A DNA stretch of 64,000 nucleotides, taken from the NCBI GenBank assembly GCA_951640195.1, contig OX621167.1:1488001-1552000 (forward strand). Reading direction: 5' to 3'. The DNA comes from Porpolomopsis calyptriformis. Lineage: Eukaryota; Basidiomycota; Agaricomycetes; Agaricales; Hygrophoraceae. Shown here one piece after another: positions 24,018 through 35,267 of the stretch (its first letter is position 1; each line of letters starts with the position of its first letter). The notes under the pieces were generated by a model. It had not been told where the DNA came from. It worked only from the letters and a program-made list of their open reading frames with translations, and did no database searches. Position numbers and translations under genes: made by a program.

Positions 24018-24522
24018 CTACTTCCTGATGTACACAACGAGAAAATAAAGGCCGGCAGCTGCTGAAGTAACAGCAAGTGCGATTGGAACTGGTCCCTTCG
24101 TCACACGCGGAAGGGAGGACAGTAAGAGCACGGCAGAGGCACCTGTCAGCAGACTGATCAGTTGCAAGGGGCTGAAGGGCTAGTGGTTAAGTACCTAATG
24201 CCGTCTCAAGGCCGTAATTAGCGCCTTTGCGAATGCTATCGTGCTGAATCAGTTGGGATGATGGAATGCTGAATCAAGCTGATCATGACCTATTAGCAGA
24301 CCAGAGGTACAATAGACCGATACTTGGCGAGACGGTAAGGCAGAGTCCCAAGCTCAAGCAAATCAGACATACCTGACACCAGCTACCAGGGAGGGAATTG
24401 AACGAGTCTTCACAAAGCCGGTGATCCCACCGACGATACACAAAGCACCCATCACATACGCGGGATAAGCAGACTGAAAGGTGGTTTAGACAAGTCAATA
24501 TTTTGAGTCTGTGCCATACCAT
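24018..24522 (-). CDS. TMEM14 family small membrane protein
   Basis: Small four-helix membrane protein of the TMEM14/FAX1 family, proposed to move fatty acids or heme intermediates across membranes; the substrate here is unknown. The coding start is a lone ATG exon followed by an intron, then SAYPAYVMGALCIVGGITGF and VKTRSIPSLVAGV, a second exon with SIGLLYLWSANR, then SIRKGANYGLETAL, and a last exon with LTGASAVLLLSSLPRVTKGP and AVTSAAAGLYF. Conserved glycines (GGITGF, KGANYG) are present. Total ~105 residues, normal for the family. It lies tail-to-tail with CAF40 (136 bp). Confidence 0.88.
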
Positions 24523-24693
24523 CTTAGTGTTGTTAGTAAGAGCAAACAAGTCACTTGATCACATTTCACTTGATCACATTTCTCAGTTAATACAGGCTGT
24601 TAGTTATGTTAGCTGCTGTCTGTCATCCAGGTGTCCGATCAATTGACGAATTTCGGAAACTGGATTTGTCCTGCATTGAATCTGCAACTAAAG

Positions 24694-25674
24694 TCAATTT
24701 CTCATTCCAGAGCCCAAGAGAGTGGTTTCACCATTGTTGGATTTGTACTCCATTATCGTTCCAGCAGACAGGTGGAGAACCCTTCTCAACGTGTTCCTGC
24801 CAAAATCAGACCGATATTATGAACGGATGTTGTCGAGCACTCTCGCCACGAACCTGATTCGCTCTTTCACTTTACCATCTCCATCATACCTATTCCAGAC
24901 GCTCAAGATGTCTTCACTTTGTCTCACGCTGATCGTGCACCCACAGATTTCCGGCCATTCTCCCGCCCCGGGGCCATCGCCATCGTCACTTGTCTTTTCG
25001 GAATGCTCCGCCTGTGCCACAGCAGCTTTGCACTCGTCAAATTGATCACCAATGATGGCCAACACGAGATCTTCCCAAATTCTGTCTGCAACGCCCTTCT
25101 TCAGGCGGATAATCCATTTGCCACCAGAAAGATTGAGGGGATCCTCCCAGACAGGCCTCCGAATACCCGAGTGAAACAAAAGATAATCCGTGGTGGGCAG
25201 CAACGCCGAGGGGGGGTGAAGGTGGGTCCACAGCGACCAAAAGGATTCGACCTAGAACAGGAATTGGAATTTTTACATACTGGAGGAAGTGGCACTGACC
25301 GAACTGAATGCCGAGATCTTTTTTATGCCCTCCTCATAACTGGCGATTTTGTTCCCCGGAGCGCGTTGCTGACGGAACCAGAAGATCCAGCTATAAATGA
25401 ATAAATGAAGACGAAAGTGTGTGAGAGACCGGCCAGCACGAACATACGTGTTTCTGAGCGGATGGACACCCGATAGAGTGTTGGAAGGCGTCGTGGTCAG
25501 CGATCTCTCCTTCGAGCTGGGCTTCTCATCGGCAGCCGCGGAGAGGGATGTCGAGAAATGCTTGGAAGACGGTCCCCTCGAACGCGTGGACTGCACGGTT
25601 TGGGGAGCATGGCTCGTGTTGGGTGAGCTGGAGAAGAACCGGGACTGGGAATGGTTTGAGAAGTAATTGGCCAT
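24694..25674 (-). CDS. eIF4E-family cap-binding protein (4EHP/eIF4E2-like)
   Basis: Binds the mRNA 5' cap. The first ~60 residues are Ser-rich and likely disordered (MANYFSNHSQSRFFSSSPNT). The core follows: HPLRNT, an intron, then SWIFWFRQQRAPGNKIASYE, a W-containing block (FWSLWTHLHPPS), the cap-binding RPVWEDPLNLSGGKW, RLKKGVADRIWEDLVLAIIG, then after an acidic loop ICGCTISVRQSEDILSVWNR. A last intron joins KERIR to NTLRRVLHLSAGTIMEYKS. This resembles the 4EHP-like class seen in basidiomycetes more than canonical eIF4E, but the class call is tentative. Its ATG (25674-25672) overlaps the ATG of the + strand gene. Confidence 0.87.
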
Positions 25675-26768
25675 GAAGTCACACGTGATTCGGTATATGC
25701 GGCTCACGCTTCGTCCTGAATGGAGGCTCTGGCCTTTCTCCTCCTTCTTCGGGCTGCTTGATCTCAAGACGGGTGTGATTATTGCCCTCCTTTTCGCTGT
25801 ACGTATCCTCTTCTCTTCCTTTTTCCGTCTGCAACACCGAAAAACGATATTTCTGCCAGCTTCTGAACAAAGTCGCAGGCGTTTACGGCCTCATCGCAGT
25901 ATTGACCGGGGCAGGTGGTTCATTCGCCCAATTAAGTCTATACGTCTACTCAGCCCTCGCCCTCGTCGCTCTCGGCTGGGGTCTCAGGGCGGTCAAAGAG
26001 GTCGGAGTCGTTTGTCTTTCATTTTCATAGTACCCACCCTCAGTTCTCGCCAGGAAGATGCCAGGCACACACTCTACTTCGCCCACCTCTTCTTCGCCGA
26101 CCACATCCTCTCCACCGTTTGGACCGTTTTTTTTGGTGTCGTCTGGTGGGTTTACACCCCCCACGACGGTCGGCGTCAAGCCAATTCCGCAGCACAGGAG
26201 GAGATGATGAAGGGCGGGGCTGGCAGTCACCACATCTCGGAGGATGTCCGTGAATCCGAAGCCATGAGAATATGGAACGACGAGAAGGGAACGGCGGCCG
26301 CTATCATCCTCATTTCCTGGCTCACAAAAGTGCGTTCTTCGCTCGTTCGTGCCAGACAAGGCATCTGACCATTCGCAGATATATTTTGCACTTCTTTTGT
26401 ACTCATACGCCTCTCATCTCCGCAAGGGCTCCTATCGTTCGCTTTATCCTTCCCGCCCAAATTCAAATCCACCCATTCCGTCTGTGGACGAAGACGAGGA
26501 GCTTGAGGACTTTTATCGTGTGCCCGCTGGGAATTCGCTGTCTGGTGGCTCGATCTCTGCCTTTTCTGCATTTGTAGGTGCCCCGGGGAGAGCTCGAAAG
26601 TCAGCAGGAATCGCACGTATCGGAAGAGGTTTCTCAGGAAAAGACGGCGGTTCTAACGGTGATTCGGACGTGGAGACTGTTCTTTTTGATGAGGGGGAGC
26701 TACCTTCAAACTCTGACTTGAATGTGGGCGGTGAGGAGAGAGTGGGTGCAACTTTACAGGACGATTAG
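25673..26768 (+). CDS. KEI1: KEI1-like inositolphosphorylceramide synthase subunit
   Basis: Kei1 is the Golgi regulatory partner of Aur1 in complex sphingolipid synthesis; the call rests on overall pattern. Four exons: FFGLLDLKTGVIIALLFA, then LLNKVAGVYGLIAVLTGAGG, with two more membrane segments at SLYVYSALALVALGWGL and TLYFAHLFFADHILSTVWTV, then FFGVVWWVYTPHDGRRQANS, and a last segment ending IYFALLLYSYASHLRKGS. The remaining ~110 residues are acidic and Ser/Gly-rich cytosolic tail. The ATG at 25673 shares bases with the ATG of the divergent eIF4E gene; the next in-frame ATG (25697, MRLTLRPEWR) is a good alternative start and would relieve the overlap. Confidence 0.72.
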
Positions 26769-26793
26769 AATATTAATTACCGGTATCTATATA

Positions 26794-27442
26794 ATGACCC
26801 GGCTGCTCCGCTCCATCATTCGTTATCAAACCGTCTGGAGAACGATGTCTTCAAAGGTAAAAACAGAGGATGAATGGCGCGCCATTCTATCCCCCGAACA
26901 GGTGAGTTGTGCCCCTGCGCTTTCAGGTCAAAACTTACCCTTCGCCTCAGTTCAGGGTGCTCCGCCAGAAGGGCACAGAATCTCCTGGGACTGGAGAATA
27001 CGAACACCACGACGATACGGGCGTGTACACATGTGCCGGCTGCGGTACACCGCTCTACAAAAGCACCACCAAGTTTAAAAGGTTGGCATTCACCTGGTCA
27101 CTCGGGGTTGAGCTAAACACCATCCCAGTGGATGTGGGTGGCCGAGTTATTTCGATGGTAACCGCCCTTCCCTCGGGTTTAGAACTGCAGCTAATGCAGA
27201 AATAAGCGATTCCTGGTGCTGTGACCAGGCAAGAGGACAAGTCCCTGTCAACGACCCGCATTGAAATCGTTTGCTCGGCCTGCGGGGGCCACCTCGGGCA
27301 CGTATTTAAAGGCGAGGGCTTCGATACCCCCAGTAGGTTTTCATTTTATACCTTATTTGCCCTCAACCTCATTCAAACAGCCGACGAGCGTCATTGCGTC
27401 AATTCGATATCGCTCAATTTCATAAACGAGGAAGGAAATTAG
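26794..27442 (+). CDS. methionine-R-sulfoxide reductase B
   Basis: Reduces methionine-R-sulfoxide in oxidised proteins using thioredoxin. Exon 1 gives MTRLLRSIIRYQTVWRTMSS, Arg-rich with no acidic residues, consistent with mitochondrial import; an internal ATG (MSSKVKTEDEW) could give a cytosolic form. Spliced blocks: FRVLRQKGTE, GVYTCAGCGTPLYKSTTKFK (first zinc CxxC), SGCGWPSYFDAIPGAVTR, IVCSACGGHLGHVFKGEGF (second CxxC), and DERHCVNSISLNF with the catalytic Cys. Introns near 26900-26951, 27080-27127, 27157-27206 and 27333-27380. Total ~165 residues, a full-length enzyme. Confidence 0.93.
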
Positions 27443-27597
27443 GAGGATTGACGATGCAAGAGCTGCCTCTCTCACGGATTGTAAAGTAATATTTGCTTCA
27501 GACTGGAGAAAATTAAAGATAAAAGGTTCGCGTAAAGGCCGTGTCAAGTGCATATGTCGCAAAAGAAACATCGAATAGTGCAGACATGGTATCACCA

Positions 27598-28242
27598 CTA
27601 CAGCCCTTCCATGTTGGCGACCAGTTCGTCGAGTTCTGCCTTGGATTCCCGATACTTAGCTTGCGCTTCCTGCATTTTCCAATGAGCATCTGAACTGTGC
27701 ATACGACCATAAGACTAACCTCATACTTCCTCTCCCATTGATCTCGTTCTTGTTCGACGCGTTGAACTTGACGTTCAAAATGTTCTGCCTTAACGTCTAC
27801 CTGTCGCAACCTATATAAAGCATGTCAAAGACCAAGATCCAGGGATGGATCCAATGAACATACTTTTCTACAGTCTCCTTCACATTTTTCTCCGCAGCAT
27901 CCAGCTCCTCCTCTAAAAGTTGTATCTTTCGAATTAGCCCTTCGTTCGTCGTCCTGGAAACTTCCCCATCCTCGTGGGCAGACTTTAACTCGGTAAGTTT
28001 TGCCTCCGCTTTCTCTAGATCCCCGTCAAGGACAGAGTGCCTATGGTGAAGAGATGCGATTTCCTGATCTTTCTCGAGGATCAACTGCTCGTAATTCTTG
28101 TTCTTGGCTTCCGCAGCTTCTGCTCTTTCAACGGCATTATCAACCTCAACCCGAAGCGACGCGAGTTTCTAAGAAATCTCCGTCAAGAGAATGTACCGCG
28201 ACTGCTGAATGCAACCAGACAAACCTCCTTAATCTTGTCCAT
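27598..28242 (-). CDS. TPM1: tropomyosin (TPM1/Cdc8 type)
   Basis: Actin-filament coiled coil of the cytokinetic ring and cables. The ATG at 28242 begins MDKIKE, an intron of 57 bp follows, then KLASLRVEVDNAVERAEAAE. The rest is an unbroken heptad pattern: KNYEQLILEKDQEIASLHH, LDGDLEKAEAKLTELKSAHE, GLIRKIQLLEEELDAAEKNV, RQVDVKAEHFERQVQRVEQE, ending KYRESKAELDELVANMEGL. About 161 residues and no proline, as expected of fungal tropomyosin. Divergent from the Cub1-like gene with 108 bp between ATGs; convergent with MSRB. Confidence 0.95.
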
Positions 28243-28350
28243 GACTTGGCGAGGGGGAACTGATTCCGATCGTGGGAATATCTTGCCTATCTGGACTCCC
28301 GACCTGCCACAAAAAGCTATCAACGCCCTCATTTAAGCCACATCTTCGCG

Positions 28351-30400
28351 ATGGCAGCTCCAGTGCCTCAGGAGGGTGGGTTGCCATTGATATCCTTCTC
28401 TACGAATATTCACCGCTTGTTTCTAGAACTTCCCATCCTTGACGCAGTTATCAAGTCTGTTCGTCTTCTCGTTTTCCCTCCCGTCTTTCTAACTTCACTT
28501 CTCACAAGCATTCGAAATCGTCTGGCAGCTCTCAAAAAGGATCGCGCTGAATACATCAAGTCTTCCGACGTCAACTCTCTTTATCAAGCTGTCGTCAAAC
28601 AAGGTCGGCTTTACACCTCGATCTGTCCGCCGCCCTCTCACCTTGTTCCACCCAGTGACAAAATTGAACGATGTTCGCGATGATAACACGACATATAATA
28701 ACCGGTTGGATACCACACTTGCCGACGTGTTTAACCTCCTCTCCCTGTTTTTTCTCACTATTGGGAAAACAAGGGATACTCCTGCTATTTACTCCCAAAT
28801 AGCATCGATGAGGGTTCGTTTCGTTCTATCTTACTATTATCCCGTTGTCGAGAGTAAATCTCGGCGGGCCCAAGCTTGTTTACATTAGTTACCTTGACTG
28901 ATCCGACTGGCAATTATAGCAAATCCTCAACCACATGAACGAATCTGCGGTCTACAATGAAGCCGATCTGGCCCCCTTTCATAGACGATTGAATGAATTA
29001 CGACAAATCGTTCAACACGACATCGGGAGCGGCAAGCACCCAGAGTCCTTGACGAAGCTTCTAGAGCGTCAACTAAACGAATGCGGTTGGTTTTGGCTAG
29101 GCTCATGCGGAGGGATAAAATTCAGATTAGTTCGCAGATGCAATTGTGCAAGAATTACAGGCGTCTCTCGCCGTGCTATCCGTGGAACTTATACCTATCC
29201 ACGCGAGATTAGTCACCATTCGACGACAACTTGTTGCCCTCGCGGCGAAGGAAGGGTCACACAAGGCTGAGCTCAAGCCGCTCCAAGAGGAGCTCAGAAA
29301 GATTGATTCGTTGAGTACCTATTTTCCTCGCCAAATCTGCTACCCTTTTCTTTAGACCAATCCTCTCCAATCCCTCACTAACTTGATGATATTTATTCTC
29401 TCACTCTGCCCGTCTATCATGGCACCCACAGCAAACGTGTCGACGGGAAATTTCTTGGGCCTGGCGGCAGTGTGCCCGCATCTCAGGCCATCTGCTCATC
29501 ACTTCTCGAAGAATGTTTTGAAGTCTCTCAAGAAATAAAAGCCCAAGAGGATTCCAAGAATGTAGCGTCATCCCTTAAACCGATATATGATCGGCTTGGC
29601 GAAATACGGGCGGATCTGGAGAATTTGGTTCTCACCCATCGGTGGAGCTTGAGGGAGACAGACTTATGGAGTTATTCCTTGAGCTTGCAGGAGATTGACC
29701 AGATGAGGATTGAGGGCAAGTTCGTCGATTCAGAGGGTAATCGCCCCGCTGGACAATACGTATGCGTCTGCATTTTACATCTCTTCATTTCCTCTTATCC
29801 AGCTTTTGTTAGGTGTTGTTATACCTTTTGAGACGCTGTTATGGTCTCGTCTACCGATTGCTGTCGTCAAGCGAACCAGTTTCTGAGGAACTTATTCCTA
29901 TTGTGCGCATTTTTTTCCTGTCGTATGCGGTGTGTTCACCTATATCGTATTCTAGGCCAATAAGTTATCAACCGTGAAAAATTGCTTGAACGAAGTCCTC
30001 AAGTATGGTGGTCCTTTCACCCCACGCGATCTTTACCCTGTGCGTTAACTCGTGGATTTGACGGATACGGTCACCGAATGCGAAATTCGTCAACAATGTT
30101 CATTCTGACTCGCCCCCCTTTTTTTCTTCTTGCGAACAGTACCAATTAGCACTCCATCAAATCGACTCATTGCGAAGAGATGGCAAGTTTATTGGTGTAG
30201 ATGGCTCAGTGCCAGAAGGTCAGGGTATTGTTATGGCACATCTAAATGAATGTCACGAATTACTGGAAATGGTCCGTTTCTCATTACGCGACTTTAGCTA
30301 TGAAACTGACGTCGTGTAGCTGAAGGAGGCGATGGATGAATGTGACGAGTACGACGACGACGATGACAATGCAGAAATAGACCTTGATCAAGAGGGTTGA
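28351..30400 (+). CDS. CUB1: DUF2408 protein, Cub1/YPL260W-like
   Basis: Conserved fungal family; the yeast member has been linked to DNA repair and proteasome function, but the biochemical role is unclear. The product is mostly helical. Diagnostic stretches: AALKKDRAEYIKSSDVNSLY, ADLAPFHRRLNELRQIV, AIVQELQASLAVLSVELIPI, the repeat LKPIYDRLGEIRADLENLVL, then LLRRCYGLVYRLLSSSEPVS, NKLSTVKNCLNEVLKYGGPF, TPRDLYPYQLALHQIDSLRR and GSVPEGQGIVMAHLNECHEL. The C-terminus is a run of Asp (DEYDDDDDNAE). Nine or so introns are required. This is the last conserved gene before the transposon-rich half. Confidence 0.82.
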
Positions 30401-30739
30401 AGTCGAGAACCATAGTTTGTCTCTGTTCAATCACTGGTGGTGGGTGTTAAAATGGGTGGCATCCTGCTGCCACATTTAGAACAGAGTTAGAACACATCTG
30501 CAAATATAAGTTGAACTAGGGATATGAAGAACCTTACTAGACAGAATTATATTTTTAATACAGTGTACTGTAGTGTTGTAACAGCTTGGTCCAGTTACAG
30601 TTTAGCTATTAAGCTGCACTGATGTGGGACTGAGCTGGACTGAGCCATTGGCTAAGCAAAACCATAATATTGGCTGCCTATCCATCACGTTTAGAACAAG
30701 TCTCTAAATACAGATTTGATGATTAAGCAGCAAGCCGAA
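30401..30739. other. intergenic junction between gene-rich and transposon-rich halves
   Basis: No gene is seen. It holds a short hairpin (GTGGCA...TGCCAC near 30458), a near-perfect inverted repeat TACAGTGTACTGTA near 30560, and a small direct repeat GGACTGAGC near 30630. None can be tied to an LTR or a target-site duplication of the element to the right. Confidence 0.5.
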
Positions 30740-33700
30740 ATGCCGCTGTCAAAAACAGCACCCACCTGTCAAAAGTGTGGTTTTCAAATCTTAAATCTAA
30801 GAAGGGAGGGTCCAGTCCTTTGGATGTCTAGCTTGTGTGATGGTCTTCCTGTCTTGAGGTGGGAAGTTGATAACCAAACTTTGTTACCAACATTATAGTG
30901 GTGTGATTCTTGGTGGTGTTGATCTGCATATTTCTTCATCGATATGGCAGCACTTGATAAGGCCTGCAAGGCTGCACTTCAAGCTTGCCCAATGTGGGCC
31001 ACAAAGTCATTAGCAGAGGGGTTAGATGTTGGTGTAGAGGGAGTTAAAGGGGTTCGAGGATGATGACCATATTCAAGGAAGAAGGGTGAAAAACCAGTTG
31101 AAACTTGTTCACAGTTGTTGTATGCAAACTCGGCTTGGGCAAGCCATTCAGACCAGTCATCTTGCATGAAGCTTGTATACAGGCGTAGATACTATTCTAG
31201 CTCTTGGTTGACTCGTTCAGTTTGGCCATCAGTTTGTGGGTGGAAAGCTGTGGATAGGGCAGTCTTGGTCCCAAGTAGCCTATTCAGTGCCTTCATGAAG
31301 CATGCTGCAAACTGGCTACCTTGGTCAGTGATAATTTTCCTTGGCCAACCATGGTGTCACCAGATATGATCATGGTAGAGCCAGGCTGCACCTTCAGCAG
31401 AAAGGTTGTTTGTGGTAGGGATAAAGTGAGCTCTCTTTATAAATCGGTCAACAATAACAAAGATTGCATAGTAGCCATGGGAGTTAGGGAGTTGGGTAAT
31501 CAGGTCAGCTGTGATTTCATCCCAAGGGGTAGAGCTAGGAGGAATGGGTTGCAAGAGTCCAGCAGGCTTGGCTGGAAAGGATTTAGTCTGTTGGAAAGTA
31601 GGGCATGAATGGATATAGGTTGTAACATCCTTATGGATACCATCCCAGAAGTAGTCACGGAGGATAAGCTGGGTGGTTTTACGAATACCTGGATGCCCAA
31701 CATGAGGTGGGTCATAGAACTGATAGATAACATCAGTGCGAAGGTTATCTGTATTTGGGACATAGCAGCATTGCCATTGATCAAAGGTGATTCCCTGGTC
31801 TTGCATCCATCCTGTGGATTTGTCCTCAAGTTTGCTTCTAATATGGCCAGGAAGGGTCCCTAGTCATAGCCTACCATCAAGTCTCTCACTCTCACTAGCA
31901 AGTATAACTCTAGCAGGTGAAGGAGTGGTAGGGAGCTGCGCATATACGCGCAGTCGCTCATGCGCACCTTCAATCATAGCCACACTCCAGAAAAGGGTGC
32001 TTGGGAGTAACACTTGGTTAGTGTTGTCAGGAGAGGTAGGAAGGTGATCTGGTTGCTGTGATAGACCATCAGCCTTGTTAGTTTACCCAGGATTGTGTTC
32101 AATGATGAAGTCGAAATGGGATAGGTAGGTAGCCCATCGGGCTTGTCGCCTTGAGAGGTTATGATTCGTCATGAAGTACTTGAGTGCAATATTGTCAGAT
32201 TGGATGGCAATGGTGTGCTGTGCACCCTCTAAGTAGTGTTGCCATTCTTCAAGTGCAGCTATAATTGCTAGTAGTTCTTTATCATAAATAGGATAGTTTC
32301 ATTCAGGTGGGGTCATGGTTCGTGAGTAGTAGGCAGTGGGGTGCTAGAGATTATTGTTATGGAGTTGGGAGAGAATTGCACCAAGTGCAAAGTCAGAGGC
32401 ATGGGCTTCAAGTTTGTAGGGTAGCTTGGGGTCTGGAATTCATAGCACAGGTGCACTCGTGATAGCAGCTTTGAGTCTATCAAAGGATCCTTGTTCTCAG
32501 TCTGTCCATCTCCAGGGAGTATCCTTTTGAGTAAGGTCATGAAGGGGTCATGCAATTGCAGAGAAGTCTTTGATAAAGCAACAGTATTTATTAAGCATTC
32601 CTAGGAAGGCTTAGACAGCCTTGACCTTTGTGGGGGGAGACCAGTTGACAATAGCAGAGATCTTGTTAGGGTGCATCTCAACCCTGCCCTGCTCAATGAT
32701 TGAGCCTAGGTATTCAATCCAGGTCTGTTCAAAGGCACACTTGGTAGGCTTGCATGACAAGTTACAATTGCAGAATGTTTGGAGGACTTCTCATACAACC
32801 TTCTCATGCTCCTCAAGGGTGTCAGTGTAGATGAGCACATCATTGATGTAGACCTTGACATGGCCAGTTGCTAATGCTGTATAAAAGCAGATATCTATCA
32901 TCTGTTGGAATGAGGCAGGAGAGTTGGTTAGCCCAAAGAACATTACAGTGGGCTCAAAGAGCCCCCTGTTGGTGATGAAAGCTGCCTTCTATTCATTGCC
33001 TTCCTTGATCCTAACATTGTTGAAGCCCCAGCGAATATCAAGCTTGGAGAAGTACTTGGATTGTTTTACACTGTTGAAGATCTCTGAGATGAGAGGAAGG
33101 GGGTAACAGTCACGAATGGTGTGTGAGTTTAGATAATGGTAGTCTTGAGTAGGCCTTAGGCCTCCATCTGTCTTGTTCCCAAAGAAGAAGGGAGCAGCCT
33201 GTGGGGATTTTGAGGGACAGATTCACCCAGTGGAGAGGTTCTCTTCAATGAACTCATCCAGTTTCTCTTGTTCCAGGGGGGATAATGGATACAGCTTCCC
33301 TCGTTGGGGGGTGAATGAATCGTCAAGGTGGATAGTGTGGTCAAACTCAGATCGTTTAGGGAGCTGATCAAAAGATGACTTGCGGAATACATCTGCAAAG
33401 CCATGGTACTTCTCTGGGATGAACTTGACAATATCTTGTTCCACACTGGATAAAGCATTCCAGGCATCATCCCTTGTAGCCACTGCTGTGCAACATTCCA
33501 TCCCGGTATGCGTAAAGGGAGGGGCAGCAGAGGATGGAAGTATGAGTTGCTTGGATCTGATGAACACAGGCTGAGATGCACTAAGGGGGAAGCCAGGAGG
33601 AGTAGGAGGATGTGCATACACCCTCAGTTGCTCATGTGCATGCACAGGACCTCCAGGAGTGAAAGAATTAGCACAAGCAGTAGGGGAGGTAGCTGCAAGT

Positions 33701-33988
33701 CAACCAGATTTGATGTGCGCAGGTTGAGATACACTGGAGGGGAAGGCAGGAGGGGTAGGAGGGTGCACATACATGTGCAGTCATTCATGCGCATGCACAG
33801 GGCTCCCAGGAGTAAAAGCATTAGCATACACAGTAGAGGAAGTAGCTGAAGATTGGCCAGATTTGATGTGCGTGGGCTGAGATACACTGGAGGGGAGGCC
33901 AGGAGTAGTAGGAGGATGTGCATATATGCACAGTCACTCATGCGCATGTGTGGGGCTCCCAGGAGTGAAAGCATTAGCACATGCAGCA
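30740..33988 (-). pseudogene. element A pol remnant: linker, reverse transcriptase, RNase H, integrase
   Basis: Domains from right to left: linker with repeated MHAHEQ-type units (33990-33600), RT entry KYHGFADVFRKSSFDQLP (near 33390), LYPLSPLEQEKLDEFIEENL (near 33260), the RT active site at 32850-32839 reading YIND instead of YIDD, RNase H near 32300-32100, the integrase zinc-binding region HVGHPGIRKTTQL with CPTF in place of CxxC, the first catalytic Asp in WDEITADLITQLP, and [19 protein letters not shown] near 31215. At least several stops interrupt the frame, e.g. TAG after QELE. Not functional as it stands. Confidence 0.85.
33602..33988 (-). repeat. 153-bp tandem repeat in the element A protease-RT linker (left part)
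   Basis: Copies start at about 33602, 33755 and 33908, exactly 153 bp apart (51 codons). Each includes a GTAGGAGG-TGTGCATA core, an imperfect alternation of TGCGCATGCA, and a segment GATTTGATGTGCG. The third copy is cut by the transposon insertion at 33994. Confidence 0.85.
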
Positions 33989-33994
33989 GGGGTA
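33989..33994. other. target-site duplication GGGGTA (left)
   Basis: GGGGTA directly before the left end of the 6.6-kb transposon, matched by GGGGTA at 40633-40638. Confidence 0.8.
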
Positions 33995-34078
33995 TATGGT
34001 GTTCCATGTGCACATTTATTATTCCACTGCACCCACAGTTCATGAGGACTGCGCAAGTATCAAAATGACTGTAGATTA

Positions 34079-34817
34079 TTGCCATTTGCAGAGGAGTTTG
34101 CGGAGCATGAACTCTATTATAAATGTGGCAGATATTATATATGATCAATAACTCAAGAAATACTTGATGGATTTTTAAGATTTTATAATGGAAAAATATA
34201 TATTTACAAGGGCTAGGTGCCCCCATAGGTATCTTGGAGGATCTTAGCATTTGAGAGCAGTTATAGATATGTATTTACTTTTAGAGATAATATAATATGT
34301 GTAACTAATAACTTTTTAACTAAAATAGTTATCAAAAAGGTAGTAGTGTGAAAGTTGGTCTAATATTCAATACCTAGATGCCCCAATAGTTTAAAGTATA
34401 TAATATAATATTTTACATCAACTGTAACCTATATATTTTGTACAATATTTTTCTAAATATTCTTCCAAAGAATACTTACCAATTCTAAGGATTTCTCATA
34501 TATATAATATAGGGGCACCTAGGTATTAAATATTAGACCAACTTTCACACTACTACCTTTTTGATAACTATTTTAGTTAAAAAGTTATTAGTTACACATA
34601 TTATATTATCTCTAAAAGTAAATACATATCTATAACTTCTCTCAAATGCTAAGATCCTCCAAGATAACTATGGGGGCACCTAGCCCTTGTAAATATATAT
34701 TTTTCCATTATAAAATCTTAAAAATCCATCAAGTATTTCTTGAGTTATTGATTATATATAATATCTGCCACATTTATAATAGAGTTCATGCTCCACAAAC
34801 TCCTCTGCAAATGGCAA
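34079..34817. mobile_element. foldback MITE, copy 1 (739 bp)
   Basis: Begins TTGCCATTTGCAGAGGAG and ends with its inverse, flanked by TA on both sides (34077-34078, 34818-34819). The two arms are inverted repeats of roughly 330 bp around a ~90-bp centre, so the whole unit can fold into one hairpin. It is AT-rich with no transposase. A second copy of the same length lies at 46203-46941. The TA duplication suggests mobilisation by a Tc1/mariner-type transposase. Bases 34820-35267 to its right contain no recognised gene. Confidence 0.88.
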
Positions 34818-35267
34818 TAAATTAAATCTCTGTAAGTAAAGGAGTGGTGTGAATTATGAAAATTAAGCAAAAAGAATGTAGGGTTTTAGAACAAAAAACA
34901 AGTGTTTATTAACAGGAGTGTATTATGGAGAAATTAGAGATAAATGAGTGTAAGGCTGTGAAATACTTGGGGGCAAGGGAAAGTTAGAAATATATCTGTC
35001 ACAATCTGTAGTCAACTGACCAAGGATTAACAATGGGATCAGGAAAGGTATCAAAGTAGAAACTGTTGCCGAATCATAAGGATGCTTCTTCACTGGGTGG
35101 GACAGATAACGGGTGGGAAATGGGGCAGTGGGGTTCCATATTAACTTTGGCTAATGGTCCAGCTGTGAAGCATTCCGCCATGGTTTGAGAGACGGAAGTA
35201 GATTGTCAAGTTTGGGGCTTCGTGTTTGAGAATGAGACGTCAACCTCAGAGTTAGAAGTAAAGAACA

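Noticed and set aside
1..30400. A metabolic or biosynthetic gene cluster
   Set aside because: The genes belong to unrelated housekeeping pathways; SUR2 and KEI1 both touch sphingolipids but are separated by three unrelated genes.
30450..30580. Hairpin and inverted repeat after the last gene, possible terminator or RNA gene
   Set aside because: Stems are only six base pairs and no RNA family is recognised; eukaryotic context makes a terminator hairpin unlikely.
33624..34250. Minus-strand ORF of 208 codons with Leu-rich repeats
   Set aside because: A shifted frame of the linker repeats that runs into the transposon end and MITE; composition follows the repeat, not a protein.
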